A stretch of 64,000 bases of DNA from JANQJA01 sp965267485 (GCA_965267485.1 OZ254080.1:3224001-3288000); one strand, 5' to 3'. Positions 8,637-17,966 are shown, counted from the first letter of the stretch. Program-made: numbers and translations. Notes: a model not told the origin generated them from the sequence alone.

Positions 8637-9757
8637 GAGGCGGTCAGATCAGTGTAGACATCCACGTAGCGCTGCCCCATGGCGCCGGCCTCAAACAAAT
8701 CCTCGAAGCGTCGCCGCGCGCCCTCGCCGAGCCGACCCGCCAGCGCCGGATTCTCATAGAGGTGATTCATGGCATCGGCCAGTGCAATCGGATCTGCGGG
8801 CGCAACCGTCAAGCCGGTTACACCATCCCGATTGACGTGATTGGTTCCAGAGACCACATCCGAAGTGATCAGCGGCTTGCCGTACATCGCCCCCTCGAGC
8901 AACGTGACTCCGAATGCCTCGGCCCGGTTATGACTGGGGAACACGACGCCGCGGCAGAGCCGGAACAACGCGACCTTGGTCTCGTCATCAATCTCGCCGG
9001 CAAACGTGAGATTCGTCAGCCCGAGACTGCGAGCCTGCTCCCGAAGCGCATCCTCCAGCGGCCCGATGCCCGCGATCACCACCGCCGCCCGGATTCTGCT
9101 GCACGCGTCGACCAGCACATCGAGGCTTTTGTAGTAGCGCAACATGCCGACGAACAGAAAGAAGTCTTCGCCGAAACGACTGCGTACGTCGTCGAGCACT
9201 TCCCCGGACACCGGAGGATAGGAATCTTCGGACAGCGCGAGCGGGATGACCGTCACGCGGTCTTGCCGGCCGGCAAGATGCTCACTCGATTCATTGTAGA
9301 CCGCAGAGGTGGGCACGATGCGATCGACGCTGTCGAGGAATCGGTTCATGAGCGGTGCATAGAGCCTGAGTAACCTTTGCTGACGAATGATGTCGGCGTG
9401 GTATGTCACGAGAGACGGCTTGTCGACCCTGCACACGAAATGCATCAGATCCTGAAACGGCCAGGGAAAGTGATAATGAACGACATCGGCCCATTCAACC
9501 TGACGGCGGAACTCGCCAAGCCCGGTCAGGCAGAACCCGCAGGACTGAATCTCGAAATTGAGCTTCACCCGAACGGTCATCACACCGTCATCGTCGATCA
9601 GGCGCGGCGTCGGGTTCGGGCTCGGTACAAAAACGCGATTCTCGACACCGAGCCTTGTTGTCGCACGGCAAATCTGGCGGATGACTTCCTGAACGCCGCC
9701 GCGCGTATCCGGGATGTAGGTGCGAAACACATGAAGCACCTTGAGCGGGGGAGCCAA
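8633..9757 (-). CDS. glycosyltransferase family 4
   Basis: A GT-B glycosyltransferase of 374 residues. Near the N-terminus are VFRTYIPDTRGGVQEVIRQI and VVHYHFPWPFQ. The C-domain has FVGMLRYYKSLDVLVDAC and SHNRAEAFGVTLLEGAMYG, with the E-x7-E pair. Translation appears to start at TTG directly after the TGA of the preceding dehydratase gene (TGATTG), so expression should depend on coupling to that gene. It belongs to the repeat-unit assembly operon with the initiating transferase. Donor unknown. Confidence 0.87.
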   Translation of the reverse strand: MAPPLKVLHVFRTYIPDTRGGVQEVIRQICRATTRLGVENRVFVPSPNPTPRLIDDDGVMTVRVKLNFEIQSCGFCLTGLGEFRRQVEWADVVHYHFPWPFQDLMHFVCRVDKPSLVTYHADIIRQQRLLRLYAPLMNRFLDSVDRIVPTSAVYNESSEHLAGRQDRVTVIPLALSEDSYPPVSGEVLDDVRSRFGEDFFLFVGMLRYYKSLDVLVDACSRIRAAVVIAGIGPLEDALREQARSLGLTNLTFAGEIDDETKVALFRLCRGVVFPSHNRAEAFGVTLLEGAMYGKPLITSDVVSGTNHVNRDGVTGLTVAPADPIALADAMNHLYENPALAGRLGEGARRRFEDLFEAGAMGQRYVDVYTDLTAS

Positions 9758-11689
9758 TCAGTCCTCTTTCTTGAACCGCGTCACGTTGGATGCCGCTCGC
9801 TTGTGCTGCTCGATGGTCAGGACAGGGTCAACGGCGCGATCGATCATGCGATAGCCGGCAACGTAGTGTTCCAGCGTCTGCTGGACTTTCAGGTAGTCCG
9901 CCGATTCGCACGCCACTTCGAGCAGTTCACTCATCTCGGAGATCGTCGCGAATGGCAGCATGTCTTCGTCAGCCATCAGGATCTTCGGATGACGTGTGCC
10001 GGAAACGTGCTGCCCGATGATCAGTTCCTCGTGCAGCTTTTCGCCGGGTCGAAGTCCGGTGTACTCGATGCGAACCTGCTCCGCCGATGCCGGTTCCCGG
10101 TCGATCACGACTTCCTTGCCATGCAGGTGGATCATCCGCTTGGCGAGATCGTTGATGCGGACCGGCTCGCCCATGTCGAGAACGAAGAGTTCGCCCCCGG
10201 TGGACAAAGCGCCGGCCTGTATCACGAGTTCCGCGGCTTCGGACGAGGTCATAAAGTAGCGCGTGGCATCCTTGTGGGTGACCTGTACCGGGCCACCCGT
10301 CGCAATCTGGCCCTCAAAAATGGGTACGACGGATCCACTGGAGCGAAGCACGTTGCCAAAACGAACCATCGAAAAACGGGTCTCCGGGTGCTCCTTGGCA
10401 AAAGCCTGGACGATGAGTTCTGCCAGGCGCTTGGTCGCGCCCATCACGTTCAGGGGACGCACTGCCTTGTCGGTCGAAATCAGCACGAAAGCCTCGACGC
10501 CCGTGTCCGCCGCGGCCCGGGCCGCATTCCACGTGCCGACCACGTTATTGCGAACGCCCTCAATGACATTCCGTTCGACCATTGGCACATGCTTGTAGGC
10601 GGCGGCGTGATACACGGTCTGAACGCCAAAATCGTCCATGACCATGCGCAGATGCCCCTTGTTCAGCACCGAACCCAACAGGCAAACGAGTTCACACTCA
10701 TCTGTTTCCCGCTGCCGGAGTTCGTTCTCGATGCGGTAGAGCGCAAACTCGGAGTTGTCAAAAAGGACGAGCCGGGCGGGATTCTGACTGAGAATCTGGC
10801 GACACAGTTCAGAACCGATGGTACCGCCGGCGCCGGTTACCATGACCGACTTGCCCTCGATGGAGTGCCTCAGCAAAACCGGATCCGGCGGAATGACCTC
10901 GCGGCCGAGCAGGTCGCCGATCTCGATTTCTTCCATCTCACCGACGCTCGCAGCACCCGAGATCAGTTCGCTGAACGATGGCACCGTGCGAATGTGTACG
11001 GGCAGTTCGGCCAGGCGCTCCAGGATGACCTTGCGCTGAGCCGCAGTCGCCGACGGTATGGCGAGGAAGATCTGGTTGATGCCCTGACCGTAGATCAGCC
11101 GTTCGAGATGCCCGGGCTCATAGACGCGAACGCCATGAATCGTGTTCTTTCTCAGCGACGGATCGTCGTCGACGAACGCCGCTGGCATGTACTTCGAATC
11201 GTTGAGGAGCGCCATCGCCAACTGGGCACCGGTTTCTCCCGCGCCGTAGATCACGACCGGTTCCCGGGTCAGGTATCCGTGATTGAACCCGTAGAACACG
11301 GTGCGGATCACGAGGCGACTGCCGCCAATCATCATGATCGCAATGAACCAGAAGATGACCGGCGCTGACCGAGGGAATGTCACCGCGCCCGTCAGGTAGG
11401 CCAGCAGCGAGACACCGACGGCCGCCGCGGTGACGCCCTGAACGACCGGCACCATCGAACTCGGACCGATATAGCGGACGATCGCACGATAGAGGTCGAA
11501 GCGGTGGAAGGCGGCCACGCCAAACGCGGAAGCGCCGGGGAACAGCCACCAGAACTCGAGGACGTCCTTGTAGAGGTCGCCGTATCGCAGGACGACCGAT
11601 GCCCACAGGGCGGCCGACAGAAAGACCGCGTCAGCGGCCATGAGCATGACCCGCTTCGACCGATCAGAGAGAGGTTTCGCTTCTTCCAC
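9758..11689 (-). CDS. membrane-bound UDP-GlcNAc 4,6-dehydratase, WbpM/CapD/FlaA1 family
   Basis: The 643 residues match long membrane-anchored dehydratases. Four hydrophobic segments lie within about 12-135. A first CoA/NAD-binding-like Rossmann unit follows (VIYGAGETGAQLAMALL, about 147-163). The catalytic SDR domain has VTGAGGTIGSELCRQIL (284-300), STDKAVRP (405-412) and NVMGATKR (414-421). Methionine 416 stands where most SDRs have tyrosine, as in WbpM/PglF. The enzyme makes the UDP-4-keto-6-deoxy-HexNAc precursor of QuiNAc, FucNAc or bacillosamine sugars. Its start overlaps the initiating transferase gene by 26 bases; the pair resembles WbpL/WbpM of Pseudomonas. A dedicated 4-keto reductase is not obvious nearby. 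Confidence 0.93.
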   Translation of the reverse strand: MEEAKPLSDRSKRVMLMAADAVFLSAALWASVVLRYGDLYKDVLEFWWLFPGASAFGVAAFHRFDLYRAIVRYIGPSSMVPVVQGVTAAAVGVSLLAYLTGAVTFPRSAPVIFWFIAIMMIGGSRLVIRTVFYGFNHGYLTREPVVIYGAGETGAQLAMALLNDSKYMPAAFVDDDPSLRKNTIHGVRVYEPGHLERLIYGQGINQIFLAIPSATAAQRKVILERLAELPVHIRTVPSFSELISGAASVGEMEEIEIGDLLGREVIPPDPVLLRHSIEGKSVMVTGAGGTIGSELCRQILSQNPARLVLFDNSEFALYRIENELRQRETDECELVCLLGSVLNKGHLRMVMDDFGVQTVYHAAAYKHVPMVERNVIEGVRNNVVGTWNAARAAADTGVEAFVLISTDKAVRPLNVMGATKRLAELIVQAFAKEHPETRFSMVRFGNVLRSSGSVVPIFEGQIATGGPVQVTHKDATRYFMTSSEAAELVIQAGALSTGGELFVLDMGEPVRINDLAKRMIHLHGKEVVIDREPASAEQVRIEYTGLRPGEKLHEELIIGQHVSGTRHPKILMADEDMLPFATISEMSELLEVACESADYLKVQQTLEHYVAGYRMIDRAVDPVLTIEQHKRAASNVTRFKKED

Positions 11690-12677
11690 GCGACCTGATG
11701 AATCCGAGTTTGGGTTCGAGCTGCCCTGCGCCGCAAAGGAACTGGCAGACGAGCAGCGGTATGAACGCGAATATTACCAGATAGACGGCGATCTCAGGAG
11801 TGCGGTGTGCCAACCCTGCAACGGGCAAGAGCCAGAACACGTCGACCGCCAACACGCCATAAAGCACGCGGGCAGCGCCGAATCGTCGGGAAAGGTGCTG
11901 GTAGGCATGCAGGCTGTGCGCCTCGTGCACACGATCGCCGCGGAGGAGTCGGACTGTGAGGGTCAGGGATGCATCGGTCAGAAAGTAACCAAGCAGGATC
12001 ACCCAGACCCACACCGACCCACCAACTTCCATCAGGGCGAAGGTACCGAGGGCAAGACCGAGGAAGCTGGCACCGACATCGCCCATGAATACGCCGGCGC
12101 GGGGCCAGTTGAGCACCGCAAAGCCGGCGCAGCAGCTCGCCAGCATGACGAGCGGAGGGCTGACTTCACCGGCGACGACCATGACGCCGATGAGCACGAA
12201 GATCGCCTCGCCAATGGCGATACCGTCGATGCCGTCCATGAAGTTATAGAGATTGAGCAACCACATCAGCGCGACGCCACCAAAGGCGAGACCGAACCCA
12301 CCGGCGTCGAGCTCGAAACCACCAAGATTCAGCACGGGGAAGCCGCTGACCGCGACGCAGCAAACCGATGCAACGAGGTAGGCGCCGGCGCGAGGCAGGA
12401 CGGGAAGATCGCTTCGATCGTCGAGAAATCCGATCACGGCGGCAAGCAACCAGCCGATGATCGCCAGGATGCCGACTTCGGCAGGAAAGATCAGCAGGCT
12501 GATGAGCCAGATCGCAACGAACGCAACACCGGCCCCCGTCGGCGTCGGCGCGTCATGGGCACTGCGCGCGTTGACGGTCGCGATCAGCCCGAGATCGGCC
12601 GCGAATCGCCGGTAAAGCGCGGTCAGCGCGAGCGTACACGCGAAGGCCGACAGGCATTGAACGACGACAGCTCCCAT
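11664..12677 (-). CDS. polyprenyl-phosphate HexNAc-1-phosphate transferase (WecA/WbpL-like)
   Basis: An inner-membrane enzyme of 337 residues with about ten hydrophobic helices, of the MraY/WecA family. The Mg-binding aspartates lie in FLDDRSD (84-90) and the signature loop is NFMDGIDG (145-152). It transfers a HexNAc-1-phosphate to undecaprenyl phosphate and so starts the repeat unit. The basic C-terminal tail resembles WbpL. It is the first gene of the operon with the WbpM-like dehydratase, which supports QuiNAc- or FucNAc-1-phosphate as substrate. Another initiating enzyme, of the unrelated PglC/WcaJ type, sits at the end of the window. Confidence 0.93.
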   Translation of the reverse strand: MGAVVVQCLSAFACTLALTALYRRFAADLGLIATVNARSAHDAPTPTGAGVAFVAIWLISLLIFPAEVGILAIIGWLLAAVIGFLDDRSDLPVLPRAGAYLVASVCCVAVSGFPVLNLGGFELDAGGFGLAFGGVALMWLLNLYNFMDGIDGIAIGEAIFVLIGVMVVAGEVSPPLVMLASCCAGFAVLNWPRAGVFMGDVGASFLGLALGTFALMEVGGSVWVWVILLGYFLTDASLTLTVRLLRGDRVHEAHSLHAYQHLSRRFGAARVLYGVLAVDVFWLLPVAGLAHRTPEIAVYLVIFAFIPLLVCQFLCGAGQLEPKLGFIRSRGRSETSL

Positions 12678-12751
12678 GCCCGGATTCTACATGGAAGCGG
12701 AGGACGCCATGCTAGACTCGATCGCTCTGAACCCGAAATGAATCCGGCGCA

Positions 12752-14083
12752 TTGATCGAAGCGATTCGCAGACTGTGGCAGACAGGCGGAGAGAGGCGCA
12801 CGCGGGCGACACGCAATGCGTCCTGGCTGATCGGCGATCGCATGCTGCGCATGATCGTCGGTCTCACTGTGGGCATCTGGGTGGCGCGATATCTCGGGCC
12901 GGCCGACTATGGCCTGCTTAACTACGGGATCGCGATAGCTGCCATTGCTGGTGCCGTCGTGGGGCTCGGGATGCAGGAAGTGCTGGTCCAGAAGCTGGTC
13001 GCGGGTGAACGGGCGCCGGGTGAACTCCTGGGCTCGGCACTGCTGCTGACCGTCACCAGCGGAATCATGACCACCTGTGCCCTGCTTCTCGCGCTGCCGC
13101 TATTCAGGCCGGACGATGTTCCCGCACAATGGCTCATCGCGACGATCAGCTTCGCCCTGGCCTTCCGGTCCATCGAACCGATGAAGCACTGGTTCGAGTC
13201 ACGTGTCGAGTCCCGCTACATCGTCATGACCGAAACCGGCGTGCTGATGACGATGGCGCTGACCCGAATCACGCTCATTCTGACCGGACAGCCCGTCATC
13301 GCGTTTGCCTTCGTGTTTCTTGCCGAGGCCGTATTGACGGCCATCGCCATCTCAACGATGTTCGCGCGCCACTTTGGCGAGCGCCTCGCGCCGAGCCGCG
13401 ACACGATAAAGCTGCTGCTCGGGGACAGCTTGCCGCTGCTGCTCGCCGGTATCGCCATCGTCTTCTACATGCGCATTGACCAGGTCATGCTCGGCCAGTT
13501 GCTCGGTGACCACGCGGTTGGCATCTATTCGGTGGCCGTCCGCATGAGCGAGTTGTGGTACTTCGTGCCCGGTGCGATCGTCGCATCGACATTTCCGTTC
13601 ATCATCACCGAACGGGAAACCGGCGCGAAGACCTTCCGCCTGAGACTTCACCAGCTATACGCCATGATGATCCTCGTCTCGCTCGCCGCAGCCATCCCCG
13701 TCTCGCTGCTCGCGGGCCCTATCGTCGACCTTCTGTTCGGCCGCGCCTACAGTGCAGCGGGCACGATTCTGGCCATCCACATCTGGGCAGGCGTGTTCGT
13801 TGCGCTCGCGACGGCACGCGGCCGCTGGCTGGTCCTCGAAGGGCTGCAACGATTCAGCCTCTACTATGTCGGTATCGGTGCCGTCGTAAATATCCTGCTG
13901 AACCTCATCCTGATCCCGCTTCACGGTGGCACAGGTGCCGCGATCGCAACGCTCATCGCGCAGATCATCGCGGTGGTTGTCGTGCCCGGGCTCATTCCGC
14001 AAACCCGGCAGAGCGTCGTGGATTTCGCACTCGCGTTGCCGGCAACAATTGCTTTCCTGCGCAGGCCCGCCCATGACCAGTAG
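12752..14083 (+). CDS. lipid-linked oligosaccharide flippase (Wzx, polysaccharide transporter family)
   Basis: A multi-spanning membrane protein of 443 residues with about 12-14 helices. The start RNASWLIGDRMLRMIVGLTV followed by GIWVARYLGPADYGLLNYG is the typical N-terminus of the RfbX/MVF-like Wzx family. It should move undecaprenyl-linked repeat units to the periplasm. TTG is the chosen start, because the family motif begins only about 20 residues downstream and no ATG precedes it. It diverges from the WecA-like gene across 74 bases and overlaps the next gene by 11 bases. Confidence 0.9.
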   Translation: MIEAIRRLWQTGGERRTRATRNASWLIGDRMLRMIVGLTVGIWVARYLGPADYGLLNYGIAIAAIAGAVVGLGMQEVLVQKLVAGERAPGELLGSALLLTVTSGIMTTCALLLALPLFRPDDVPAQWLIATISFALAFRSIEPMKHWFESRVESRYIVMTETGVLMTMALTRITLILTGQPVIAFAFVFLAEAVLTAIAISTMFARHFGERLAPSRDTIKLLLGDSLPLLLAGIAIVFYMRIDQVMLGQLLGDHAVGIYSVAVRMSELWYFVPGAIVASTFPFIITERETGAKTFRLRLHQLYAMMILVSLAAAIPVSLLAGPIVDLLFGRAYSAAGTILAIHIWAGVFVALATARGRWLVLEGLQRFSLYYVGIGAVVNILLNLILIPLHGGTGAAIATLIAQIIAVVVVPGLIPQTRQSVVDFALALPATIAFLRRPAHDQ

Positions 14084-15821
14084 CGATGCGCTCGCCCTGC
14101 TGGTGATGGCAACGACCATCGCGCCCGCGCGCCGGGCGGCCGCAACCGCTCATCTCCGCCGTCTCGCATCGCGACGGGGACACTCGGTTCGATCCATGAC
14201 CTCCGGCCCCTTCGAGATTTGCTGGGTCGAGCGCGGCACCGGACATCAAAATGAGACACACACGGAACTTCCCCTTACTTTTGTCGTTGGCCGGATCGGC
14301 AGTCACCCGCTCGAATGGGATCGTCATCTGAGCATCGGGGTCGAATCCACTGGGCTGACCATCACCACGGATTACGCCGGCTCGATTCCGGGGTTTTATA
14401 GCCATCGGGACGGCCTGGTGTTCTCAACGGTTGAACCCTGTACCTGGCTGGCGAGCGGCTCGACCCTCGACGACCTGTCGGCGGAACGCGTATTCGGCTA
14501 CCTGCGGTACTCCCACTTCATCTGGGAGGAAACCGCGTGGCAACACATCGACCAGATCCTGCCCGACAGCGAACACCGCCTCGGGCTCGACGGAACGCAA
14601 TCATGCCGGCCACTCGACACGATCCGGGCCAGTGACTCACGCGCCGGATTGACCGACAAGGCCGTTGCCAGTGAACTGTGCGAGCTGAATGAGTCGCTCG
14701 TACGACGATCGCTTTCCGATGCGGGCATCGTGTTGCCGCTCTCCGCCGGCTACGACTCCCGCATGATCTTCGCCGTCATTGCCGGGGATGCGTCGCTGCG
14801 CGCCCAGACGCAGAGTTTCACCTACGGCAGCGAAGGTTCGATCGAAGTGGAGTCGGCAAGGCGACTCTGCGAGCAAGCAGGCGTGGACTGGCAATTCGTC
14901 GATCTGCCTTGCAGGTTCCTCTCTCGTGACCGGCTGACAGAGATCGGCGACATCTTCGGCGCGTCACTCCACGTGCATGGCATGTACCAGCTTGAGTTCT
15001 TCGACCTGATTGCACCAATGATCACGACGTCACCGGCCCGCCTGACCTCAGGCTTCATGACCGGCGTCCCGGCAGGACAGCACAATGGGCTGCTGCAGAT
15101 CGGGTCAGAGAACGATTCCTTGACCACCGCCATGGATCGCTTTCGCCAGAGCAACTTCTGGACGGATGACGAACTGGCCGCGTTGCCCTTTTTCGATGGC
15201 AGACGCTACCGTGATGCCGCCGAGGCGCGCTTTCGTGCAGCCTTTGACAGATTCGACGGCGAGGTGTGGCAAAAGGCGGTGATGTTCGACGTGTGGACGC
15301 GACAACGTAATTTCATCAGCTATTATCCGAAAACCATGGAATGGGTCTGCGAAACGGCGAGTCCGCATATGTGCCCTGAATACCCGTCATTCTTCATGTC
15401 TCTCGGACGTGAGCACCTCTGGGACCGCAGGGCGGTCGAACTGATGTTCAACCACTGCTATCCGAAGACGGCCCGAATCGCCTCCAACAGCAACGGACTC
15501 AAGGCGCTCGGTAACCCGCTCGAGACCCTGATGCTGAAATCGTCGCGCCTGCTGGCGCCGCTGGGGCTGACGGGACTGTTGCCCCGGGCTTACCGGAACG
15601 CGCCATTCGAGTTCGACATCTCAGCGCTCAGGAACGGCGGACGCGCCGCCATCTTTCCGCTCGAGTCCGATGAGACCCGGGCCCTTGTAGCCCAATTCGG
15701 CGGCGATCGTGCCATTGCGGTGCTCGACGAGCAGGCCCGACAGGGTGACGAGAAGAGCTACTGTCGCCTCGCTGATCTGCAGGCACTCGGTCTCAATTTC
15801 ATGCTGGCGACCCGGGCATGA
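14073..15821 (+). CDS. asparagine-synthase-like amide ligase
   Basis: A 582-residue protein with an ATP-pyrophosphatase domain of the asparagine synthetase family: LPLSAGYDSRMIFAV at 221-235, matching the SGGxDS PP-loop. The N-terminal 40-200 region has the layout of an Ntn glutaminase domain, with IGSHPLEWDRHLSIG-like segments, but no Cys at position 2. Hydrolysis of glutamine is therefore unlikely, and ammonia or another amine may be used. Members of this family in glycan loci amidate uronic acids or attach amino groups. ATG 14073 is inside the flippase 3' end, and the stop overlaps the next gene (ATGA). Its link to the polymer is inferred from this tight coupling. Confidence 0.75.
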   Translation: MTSSDALALLVMATTIAPARRAAATAHLRRLASRRGHSVRSMTSGPFEICWVERGTGHQNETHTELPLTFVVGRIGSHPLEWDRHLSIGVESTGLTITTDYAGSIPGFYSHRDGLVFSTVEPCTWLASGSTLDDLSAERVFGYLRYSHFIWEETAWQHIDQILPDSEHRLGLDGTQSCRPLDTIRASDSRAGLTDKAVASELCELNESLVRRSLSDAGIVLPLSAGYDSRMIFAVIAGDASLRAQTQSFTYGSEGSIEVESARRLCEQAGVDWQFVDLPCRFLSRDRLTEIGDIFGASLHVHGMYQLEFFDLIAPMITTSPARLTSGFMTGVPAGQHNGLLQIGSENDSLTTAMDRFRQSNFWTDDELAALPFFDGRRYRDAAEARFRAAFDRFDGEVWQKAVMFDVWTRQRNFISYYPKTMEWVCETASPHMCPEYPSFFMSLGREHLWDRRAVELMFNHCYPKTARIASNSNGLKALGNPLETLMLKSSRLLAPLGLTGLLPRAYRNAPFEFDISALRNGGRAAIFPLESDETRALVAQFGGDRAIAVLDEQARQGDEKSYCRLADLQALGLNFMLATRA

Positions 15822-16936
15822 GCGATCTGGTCTTTACCGGCGACGTCTGTCTCGGCGACAGGTTACCGACAGTCGATGCGGCGCTCCTCGATATCCTCCG
15901 CAACAGCGAGTTTGCCTGCTGCAACTTCGAGGCGCCGGTGTTGGAGCAGATGCCTTCGCCCGCACCCAAGGCCGGACCCTCGCTCTCACAAAGGCCCCAC
16001 GCGCCGGATACGCTCAAGGACTGGGGTTTCAATGGCTTCGCACTCGCGAACAACCACATCATGGACTACGGCGTCGCCGGCCTGGCCGCGACAATCGATC
16101 AACTGGGCCAGGATCAGGTGTTCGGTGCCGGGTCGAATGCCGACAAGGCCTACGCCCCGCGGGTGCTGGAAATCGATGGCAGGCAGATCGCACTGCTGGC
16201 GTTCGCCGAGGCGCAGTTCGGTGTGATCGATCACAGGCACACCGGTGCCGGCTATGCGTGGGTCAATCACCCGCGAGCGAGAGCGATGATCCGGGACTGC
16301 GGCGACCAGTACGACTTCGTTGTCGTCCAGGTGCACGGTGGCCTCGAAATGCTGGATGTGCCGCTGCCGGAGTGGCGGGCAACCTACCGTGAACTTGTCT
16401 CGCTGGGCGCCGACCTCGTCATTGGCCACCACCCGCATGTGCTTCAGGGGGTGGAGTATTTCGAGGGCAAACCGATCTACTACAGCCTCGGCAACCTCTA
16501 CCTCCGAACAATGCTGCCCGGGGAAGGCGGCCTGGTTGGCGTGACGATCGAGGGCGACGAACTGAAAACCGCGTTCCGGACCGTGCGGTCGACTGTCGAC
16601 TCAATCTCGATCGGCTCTGAGGCCGAGAGCCGCGAGCAACTGGAGCTGCTGTCGAGTCGGCTTGACGACGGCTACGAGGCAGCGGTCGCGGCAGCCTGTC
16701 AGCAATTCTGGGACGAGACATACGCCGGCTACTTCGAGCGTGCAGTGCTGGGACTCGGCACCTCGCCCGGCTGGCGCGGTCTCAAGGGCATGATGCGGCG
16801 ATGGGCGTCGAGCATCAGAAATCCGGCCCGGGTCGCCACGGAGAACCATCTGCTACTCATTCACAATCTGCGCATCGAGTCCCACCGCTGGGCGATCGAC
16901 CGCGCGCTCAGCGACAGGGTCGAACAGGATGCCTGA
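15818..16936 (+). CDS. CapA-family metallophosphatase-like protein
   Basis: A 372-residue member of the CapA/PgsA superfamily (calcineurin-like fold). Metal-binding motifs are in order: FTGDVCLGDR (6-15), ALANNHIMDYG (75-85), QVHGGLEM (about 168) and IGHHPHVLQG (about 208). No signal peptide or membrane anchor is seen, unlike the CapA proteins of poly-gamma-glutamate capsules, so it probably works in the cytoplasm. It is translationally coupled to the asparagine-synthase-like gene and overlaps the following hydrolase by 8 bases. The three look like one modification cassette; the reaction is unknown. Confidence 0.8.
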   Translation: MSDLVFTGDVCLGDRLPTVDAALLDILRNSEFACCNFEAPVLEQMPSPAPKAGPSLSQRPHAPDTLKDWGFNGFALANNHIMDYGVAGLAATIDQLGQDQVFGAGSNADKAYAPRVLEIDGRQIALLAFAEAQFGVIDHRHTGAGYAWVNHPRARAMIRDCGDQYDFVVVQVHGGLEMLDVPLPEWRATYRELVSLGADLVIGHHPHVLQGVEYFEGKPIYYSLGNLYLRTMLPGEGGLVGVTIEGDELKTAFRTVRSTVDSISIGSEAESREQLELLSSRLDDGYEAAVAAACQQFWDETYAGYFERAVLGLGTSPGWRGLKGMMRRWASSIRNPARVATENHLLLIHNLRIESHRWAIDRALSDRVEQDA

Positions 16937-17795
16937 ACTCATTCGGGACGGTGTCCCACTGAACTTTGAGGTCCTCGGCTCGAGCGGACCCTTCGTCGTC
17001 CTGACCCCGGGGGGCCGAAACGACCTGGAAAACGTTCGCGGCGTCGCGACTGCAATCGCAAGCGACGGCTACCGCGTGCTGTTGCACGATCGTCGCAACT
17101 GCGGCAAGTCCGGACTCTGGTTCGACGCGGGCACCTCGGAACAGGAAATCTGGGTGGAAGACGTCGTCGCCCTCCTCGATCATATTGGCGCAGATCGCGT
17201 GATCGCCGGTGGCGGATCAGCCGGCTGCAGGCTTTCATTGCTGCTGGCGATTCGCTACCCCGAAAGGGTCAGCGCCTTGCTGCTGTGGTGGGTGACCGGC
17301 GGGCACATAGCCGCCCGCGAACTCGGGCATGCCTACTATGGGCAGTACATCGAACTTGCCGAAGCCGGTGGTATGGACGCGGTGGCCGCGAGCGAGTTCT
17401 TTGCCGAGCGCATCGAAGCAAGGCCCGGGAATCGTGCGTTACTGATGGGCCAATCCGTCGAGGCGTTCACAGAGACCATGCGAGCCTGGCGTGACTTTTT
17501 CGATGCGGGTGCAGACCTGCCGGTCATCGGCGCGACCGCCGCGCAGTTGCAGCAGATCCACGTCCCGACCTGCATCGTGCCGGGCTCTGACGACATTCAT
17601 CCCCGCCGCGTTGCAGAAGAGCTGCATTCACTGTTGCCGGACAGCCAGTTCGAATTTCCGTTTCCACGCGAGGAGCTTCCCGCCATCAAGCAAATGCCGC
17701 TGGAAGCGATCATGGAAAGGTTTCAGGAACGTCTCGGGGTGATCTTCCGGGGATTCCTGACCGAGCGGGGAATTGGTCGGGACAGCGGGATTTGA
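16929..17795 (+). CDS. alpha/beta hydrolase
   Basis: A 288-residue alpha/beta-hydrolase fold protein. LTPGGRNDLENVR forms the oxyanion region, HDRRNCGKSGLW follows, and the nucleophile elbow is GGGSAGC with Ser97. A late PGSDDIHP segment supplies likely Asp and His. It is the last gene of the Wzx-AsnB-CapA-hydrolase run and overlaps CapA by 8 bases. The final codons (GRDSGI, stop TGA) lie inside a degenerate copy of the tRNA-Pro 3' end, so the C-terminus may have been set by a recombination event. The substrate is unknown; an esterase or amidase acting on a glycan substituent is possible. Confidence 0.8.
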   Translation: MPELIRDGVPLNFEVLGSSGPFVVLTPGGRNDLENVRGVATAIASDGYRVLLHDRRNCGKSGLWFDAGTSEQEIWVEDVVALLDHIGADRVIAGGGSAGCRLSLLLAIRYPERVSALLLWWVTGGHIAARELGHAYYGQYIELAEAGGMDAVAASEFFAERIEARPGNRALLMGQSVEAFTETMRAWRDFFDAGADLPVIGATAAQLQQIHVPTCIVPGSDDIHPRRVAEELHSLLPDSQFEFPFPREELPAIKQMPLEAIMERFQERLGVIFRGFLTERGIGRDSGI

Positions 17796-17821
17796 TCGCG
17801 GACGGCAAGTCCTACGACCAC
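17772..17821 (-). pseudogene. tRNA-Pro 3'-half remnant (possible attachment-site scar)
   Basis: Bases 17772-17795 repeat the 3' end of the intact tRNA-Pro (17878-17901) with 22 of 24 identities. The next tRNA segment, CCTACGACCAC, recurs at 17811-17821, against 17903-17913 in the intact gene. About 14 extra bases sit inside the T-loop equivalent, and the 5' half is absent. This is what remains when an element integrates into the 3' end of a tRNA gene and the displaced end decays. It also contains the stop codon of the hydrolase gene. Confidence 0.7.
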
Positions 17822-17822
17822 A

Positions 17823-17839
17823 GTACCGCGTAGCGGTAC
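17823..17839. repeat. perfect 7-bp hairpin with 3-base loop
   Basis: GTACCGC and GCGGTAC flank a GTA loop between the tRNA remnant and the intact tRNA-Pro. It could serve as a weak terminator for the hydrolase run or as a recombinase-related palindrome. No T-run follows on either strand. Confidence 0.5.
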
Positions 17840-17879
17840 CCATCAAAGCGTTAGGTGCTGGCCGTCAAATTGAGGAAAT

Positions 17880-17956
17880 TGGTCGGGACGGCAGGATTTG
17901 AACCTACGACCACCACACCCCCAGTGTGGTGCGCTACCAGACTGCGCTACGCCCCG
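17880..17956 (-). tRNA. tRNA-Pro (anticodon GGG)
   Basis: The gene is 77 bases long with an encoded CCA. The 5' CGGGGCG pairs with 3' CGTCCCG (one G-T pair). The D-arm is GCGCAGTCTGGTAGCGC. The anticodon stem CCACA/TGTGG encloses loop CTGGGGG, with GGG at the anticodon. The T-arm contains GGTTCAAATCC. It lies downstream of merR in the conserved pheS-pheT-ihfA-merR-tRNA-Pro order seen in many gammaproteobacteria. A promoter-like sequence stands just before it. Confidence 0.95.
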
Positions 17957-17966
17957 AAGGAACGCG

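Noticed and set aside
9377..11368. 663-residue forward frame
   Set aside because: It lies antisense to the WbpM-like dehydratase and the start of the GT4 gene, shows no domain motif, and follows from codon bias of high-GC genes.
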